The position numbers were made by a program, and so were the translations under genes. From positions 1,302,001-1,366,000 of the forward strand of contig NZ_CP051131.1 of assembly GCF_013378075.1 (NCBI RefSeq): a DNA stretch of 64,000 bases, given 5' to 3'. The notes below the pieces were generated by a model. That model saw nothing but the letters and a program-made list of their open reading frames with translations, did not search any database and was not told the origin of the DNA. Positions 61,675 through 64,000 of this stretch are shown in pieces. The first letter of the stretch is position 1; every line of letters begins with the position of its first letter. Source of the stretch: Parasphingopyxis algicola. GTDB lineage: Bacteria > Pseudomonadota > Alphaproteobacteria > Sphingomonadales > Sphingomonadaceae.

Positions 61675-62372
61675 GGCCGGCTGTCCGAAACGATCCGGCC
61701 GTCCTTCATCTCGACGATCCGGTCGCAGCGCTGCGCCAGGCTGACGTCATGGGTAATGATCACCAGGGTAGAGTCCGCTGCCGCCTTGCGTTCGAACAGC
61801 ACGTCGATGATCGAGCCCCCGGTCGCCGCATCGAGATTGCCCGTCGGCTCGTCGGCGAAGACGATGCTCGGGCCGGGTGCGAGCGCGCGGGCGATCGCGA
61901 CGCGCTGCTGCTCGCCGCCGGAAAGCTGGGTCGGATAATGGCCGAGCCGATGCCCGATCCCGACCGCCGTCAGTTCCGCCGTCGCGACGTCGAAGGGATC
62001 GTCGATTCCGGCCAGTTCGAGCGGCACCGCGACATTTTCGAGCGCCGTCATCGTCGGCAGCAGGTGGAAGGATTGCAGCACAATGCCGATCCGGCCGCGC
62101 CGGGCGCGTGCAAGTCCGTCTTCGTCCAGCGCAGTGAAATCGACACCGGCAACCTCCACCGTCCCACCGCTGGCCCGTTCGAGGCCGGACAGGATAGCCA
62201 TCAAAGAGGATTTGCCCGAGCCCGACGGCCCGAGAATGGCCAGGCTTTCGCCCGACCCGATTTCGAGATCGATACCGCGCAGGATATCGACCGGCGCGGC
62301 CTGGGTGCCGAGCGACAGGGTGACATCGCTGGCACGGATTGCGATAGCGGTATCGCTGTCGGTTTCTGACAT
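61671..62372 (-). CDS. ABC transporter ATPase, YbbA-like
   Basis: 233 residues. Walker A LAILGPSGSGKSSLMA, Q-loop, signature LSGGEQQRVAIARAL and Walker B SIVFADEPTGNLDAATG, plus H-loop LVIITHDVSLAQRC. This is the LolD/MacB/YbbA class. Partner of the permease at 59146. Its ATG shares the CATG box with a divergent in-frame ATG of the esterase gene, leaving no separate promoter space. Confidence 0.95.
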   Translation of the reverse strand: MSETDSDTAIAIRASDVTLSLGTQAAPVDILRGIDLEIGSGESLAILGPSGSGKSSLMAILSGLERASGGTVEVAGVDFTALDEDGLARARRGRIGIVLQSFHLLPTMTALENVAVPLELAGIDDPFDVATAELTAVGIGHRLGHYPTQLSGGEQQRVAIARALAPGPSIVFADEPTGNLDAATGGSIIDVLFERKAAADSTLVIITHDVSLAQRCDRIVEMKDGRIVSDSRP

Positions 62373-62388
62373 GTGGAAAGGACAATCC

Positions 62389-63099
62389 TTGACCGTGAGA
62401 CTCTCCCTCTATGCCGCATTGCTGCTTGTTGTCCAACCGCTTGCCGGGTGCGCGAATGACGGTGGCAGTACGGACTCGGCCGTTGATCGAAATGTCGAAG
62501 ATGAAGCGGACACGGCGACGGCGAGCCAGGCCGACTACGACCATCTGATCGTCGCGTTCGGCGACAGCCTCTACGCCGGATATGGCCTCAACCAGGACGA
62601 AGGCTTTGCACCGGAGCTGGAGAACGCGCTCCGCGACAGCGGCCTGTCGGTGCGCGTCGTGAATGCCGGCGTGTCAGGCGACACGACGGCGGCGGGCCGG
62701 CAGCGCCTGGCCTTCACGCTCGACGGTCTCGATGCCAAGCCGGACCTCGTCATCGTCGGTCTCGGCGGCAACGACATGCTGCGCGGGATTAGCCCGGACC
62801 AGACCCGCGCCAATCTCGCCGCGATCCTCGAAGATCTCGACAGTCGGGACATCGGCGCGATGCTGACCGGCATGGTGGCGGCGCCCAATCTGGGCCAGGA
62901 TTATGGGAGCGAATTCAATCCGATCTACCCCGATCTTGCCGAACAGTTCGATGTCCCGCTCTACCCCTTCTTCCTTGACGGGGTCATCCAGCAGCCCGGC
63001 CTGATGCTGCCCGACGGCATCCATCCCAATGCGAACGGTATCGATGCGATCGTCGCGCGCGTGGAGCCGCTGGTGGGGTCGGAAATCGCGCGCCGGTAA
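62389..63099 (+). CDS. TesA/arylesterase-type SGNH lipoprotein
   Basis: 236 residues from the TTG at 62389, chosen for the AAGGA site six bases upstream; ATG 62371 and GTG 62395 are alternatives. Lipoprotein signal TVRLSLYAALLLVVQPLAGC with lipobox LAG-C. SGNH blocks: IVAFGDSLYAGYG (Ser), VVNAGVSGDTTAAG (Gly), IVGLGGNDMLRG (Asn) and LPDGIHPNANGID (Asp-x-x-His). This is the multifunctional lysophospholipase/arylesterase type that neighbours ybbAP genes in many proteobacteria. Divergent from the ABC genes. Confidence 0.92.
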   Translation: MTVRLSLYAALLLVVQPLAGCANDGGSTDSAVDRNVEDEADTATASQADYDHLIVAFGDSLYAGYGLNQDEGFAPELENALRDSGLSVRVVNAGVSGDTTAAGRQRLAFTLDGLDAKPDLVIVGLGGNDMLRGISPDQTRANLAAILEDLDSRDIGAMLTGMVAAPNLGQDYGSEFNPIYPDLAEQFDVPLYPFFLDGVIQQPGLMLPDGIHPNANGIDAIVARVEPLVGSEIARR

Positions 63100-63383
63100 C
63101 CGGGAAGAATCCGCCTGCGCCGCATCCTCGGTCGCTCTTCTTCGGTTCTTCAAATGCTGCTTGGTTAAACGACATCTGGTTCTGCAGCGTCACGCCAACC
63201 AGAAACGGCGGACCCGTCCGGCAAGATGTAAAGGTAAGGCTCGCACCGTTGAAGACCCGCCGGTCCGCCCGGCCGGAAAACGGATTATCGGCAACGCGTG
63301 CAAACGGCCATGCACATACGCATGGCCGCGGTCGGTCGGCGAAAAGCAGGCCTTGGCTGACAGCTCAGGCTGCCGCTGACAGC
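63100..63383. other. Intergenic region with hairpin and tandem repeat
   Basis: No convincing gene. It contains a perfect hairpin GGCCATGC-N6-GCATGGCC at 63306-63327 and the 5' part of a 19-bp tandem repeat. Both neighbouring genes converge here. Confidence 0.5.
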
Positions 63384-63402
63384 TCAGGCTGCCGCTGACA
63401 GC
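63356..63402. repeat. 19-bp tandem repeat, 2.5 copies
   Basis: GCTGACAGCTCAGGCTGCC occurs twice in full, then GCTGACAGC. One copy covers the stop codon of the acyl-CoA dehydrogenase gene, so repeat number changes could alter its last residues. Confidence 0.85.
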
Positions 63403-64000
63403 GAAACATGCCGTTTCATGTGGTGGTCGACATTTCCGAATTCGGAATCGAAGATGGTCAGCCGCTTGAAATAATGGCCGATTGCGAGCTCGTCGGTCAT
63501 CCCCATGCCGCCATGGATCTGGACCGCCTCCTGCCCGATATGATGGGCCGCCTGGCCGACCCGTACCTTGGCGCTCGCGACGGCGCGTTTGCGCTCCTGC
63601 TCCTCATCGTCGAGCCTGAGCGTCGCGAGATACGTCATGGAGACCGATTGCTCATACTCCATGAACATGTCGACCATGCGATGCTGCAGCACCTGGAAGC
63701 TGCCGATTGCGGCGCCGAACTGCTTGCGCTGGCGCGAATATTCGACCGTCATGTCATGCGCGACCTTCATCGCGCCGCAGGCTTCGGCGCATTGCGCCGC
63801 GATCGCTTCGTCAACGACGCGTTCAATCAAAGGCAGGGCTGTGCCCTCCTCTCCGATCAAGGAATCGGCCGGCACCGCGACATTCTCGAAATAGACTTCC
63901 GATGCCCGCCGGCCGTCGACGGTCGGATAGTCGCGCGTCGTCACGCCATCGGCATCCTTGGGCACGTTGAAGACGGAAATACCCTCCCGGTCGCGCCGGT
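63384..64000 (-). CDS. Acyl-CoA dehydrogenase family protein, C-terminal part (5' end outside window)
   Basis: About 205 C-terminal residues, open to the window edge. Middle-domain strand VYFENVAVPADSLIGEEG followed by the helical C-terminal domain: SRQRKQFGAAIGSFQVLQHRMVDMFM, VGQAAHHIGQEAVQIHGGMGMTDELAIGHYFKRL, the FAD-binding IHGGMGMT pattern and closing MKRHV. These segments identify an acyl-CoA dehydrogenase of the steroid or fatty-acid degradation type. Substrate unknown. Converges with the TesA gene. Confidence 0.9.
   Translation of the reverse strand, partial: RRDREGISVFNVPKDADGVTTRDYPTVDGRRASEVYFENVAVPADSLIGEEGTALPLIERVVDEAIAAQCAEACGAMKVAHDMTVEYSRQRKQFGAAIGSFQVLQHRMVDMFMEYEQSVSMTYLATLRLDDEEQERKRAVASAKVRVGQAAHHIGQEAVQIHGGMGMTDELAIGHYFKRLTIFDSEFGNVDHHMKRHVSLSAAA

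Noticed and set aside
63356-63402. Short direct repeats considered as a CRISPR array
   Set aside because: The units are directly adjacent without spacers and no cas genes are near. No CRISPR array was seen elsewhere in the window.

Overview
The window is a high-GC chromosomal segment of an alphaproteobacterium, most likely a marine member of the Sphingomonadales. The evidence is gene content: the secE-nusG-rplKAJL-rpoBC housekeeping block, TonB-dependent receptors paired with glycan and peptide catabolism genes, PadR regulators and a bufferin copper operon. The genus cannot be fixed from the sequence.

Layout. 1-3226: 3' end of a fatty-acyl-AMP ligase and a membrane GGDEF-EAL protein. 3311-17697: tRNA-Trp, secE, nusG, rplK, rplA, rplJ, rplL, then an AraC regulator and an exported LamG-like protein lying between rplL and rpoB, then rpoB and rpoC. 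rpoBC has its own promoter and a leader hairpin, and a strong terminator closes the block. 17759-23560: glycosyltransferase, small membrane protein, self-regulating PadR repressor, rarA, conserved-TM-helix channel protein, DUF429-like protein. 23686-26055: four-gene bufferin operon (bufA-bufB-bufC-bufD type) in which the peptide precursor carries a lipobox. 26127-31064: tRNA-Thr followed by an AT-richer, rearranged island. It holds an Rhs 3' tip with an HEGTH metallopeptidase-like domain, an overlapping lipoprotein that may be its immunity protein, an IS1111-type IS110 element, and a second broken Rhs copy fused to the tail of a sterol desaturase.

31065-50641 is a polysaccharide or glycoside utilisation locus: three S1 sulfatases with the CxPSR signature, a formylglycine-generating enzyme that itself has a lipoprotein signal, a GH3 glycosidase, two esterase-type hydrolases, a PhyH dioxygenase, a Gfo/Idh/MocA dehydrogenase, xylA, xylB, an aldose epimerase, a GPH symporter, a TetR regulator and a TonB receptor. 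The simplest reading is uptake of a sulfated, xylose-containing glycan or glycoside, periplasmic desulfation and deacylation, hydrolysis by GH3, and entry of xylose into the isomerase pathway. A short TGGTTAG-type motif recurs in four promoter regions of this locus.

50761-59109: two convergent PadR-like regulators, a large TonB receptor, a divergent TetR regulator and two paralogous M20 peptidase-family proteins, probably a peptide-uptake module. 59146-63099: YbbP-like permease and YbbA-like ATPase, divergent from a TesA-like lipoprotein esterase. 63384-64000: C-terminal part of an acyl-CoA dehydrogenase cut by the window edge.
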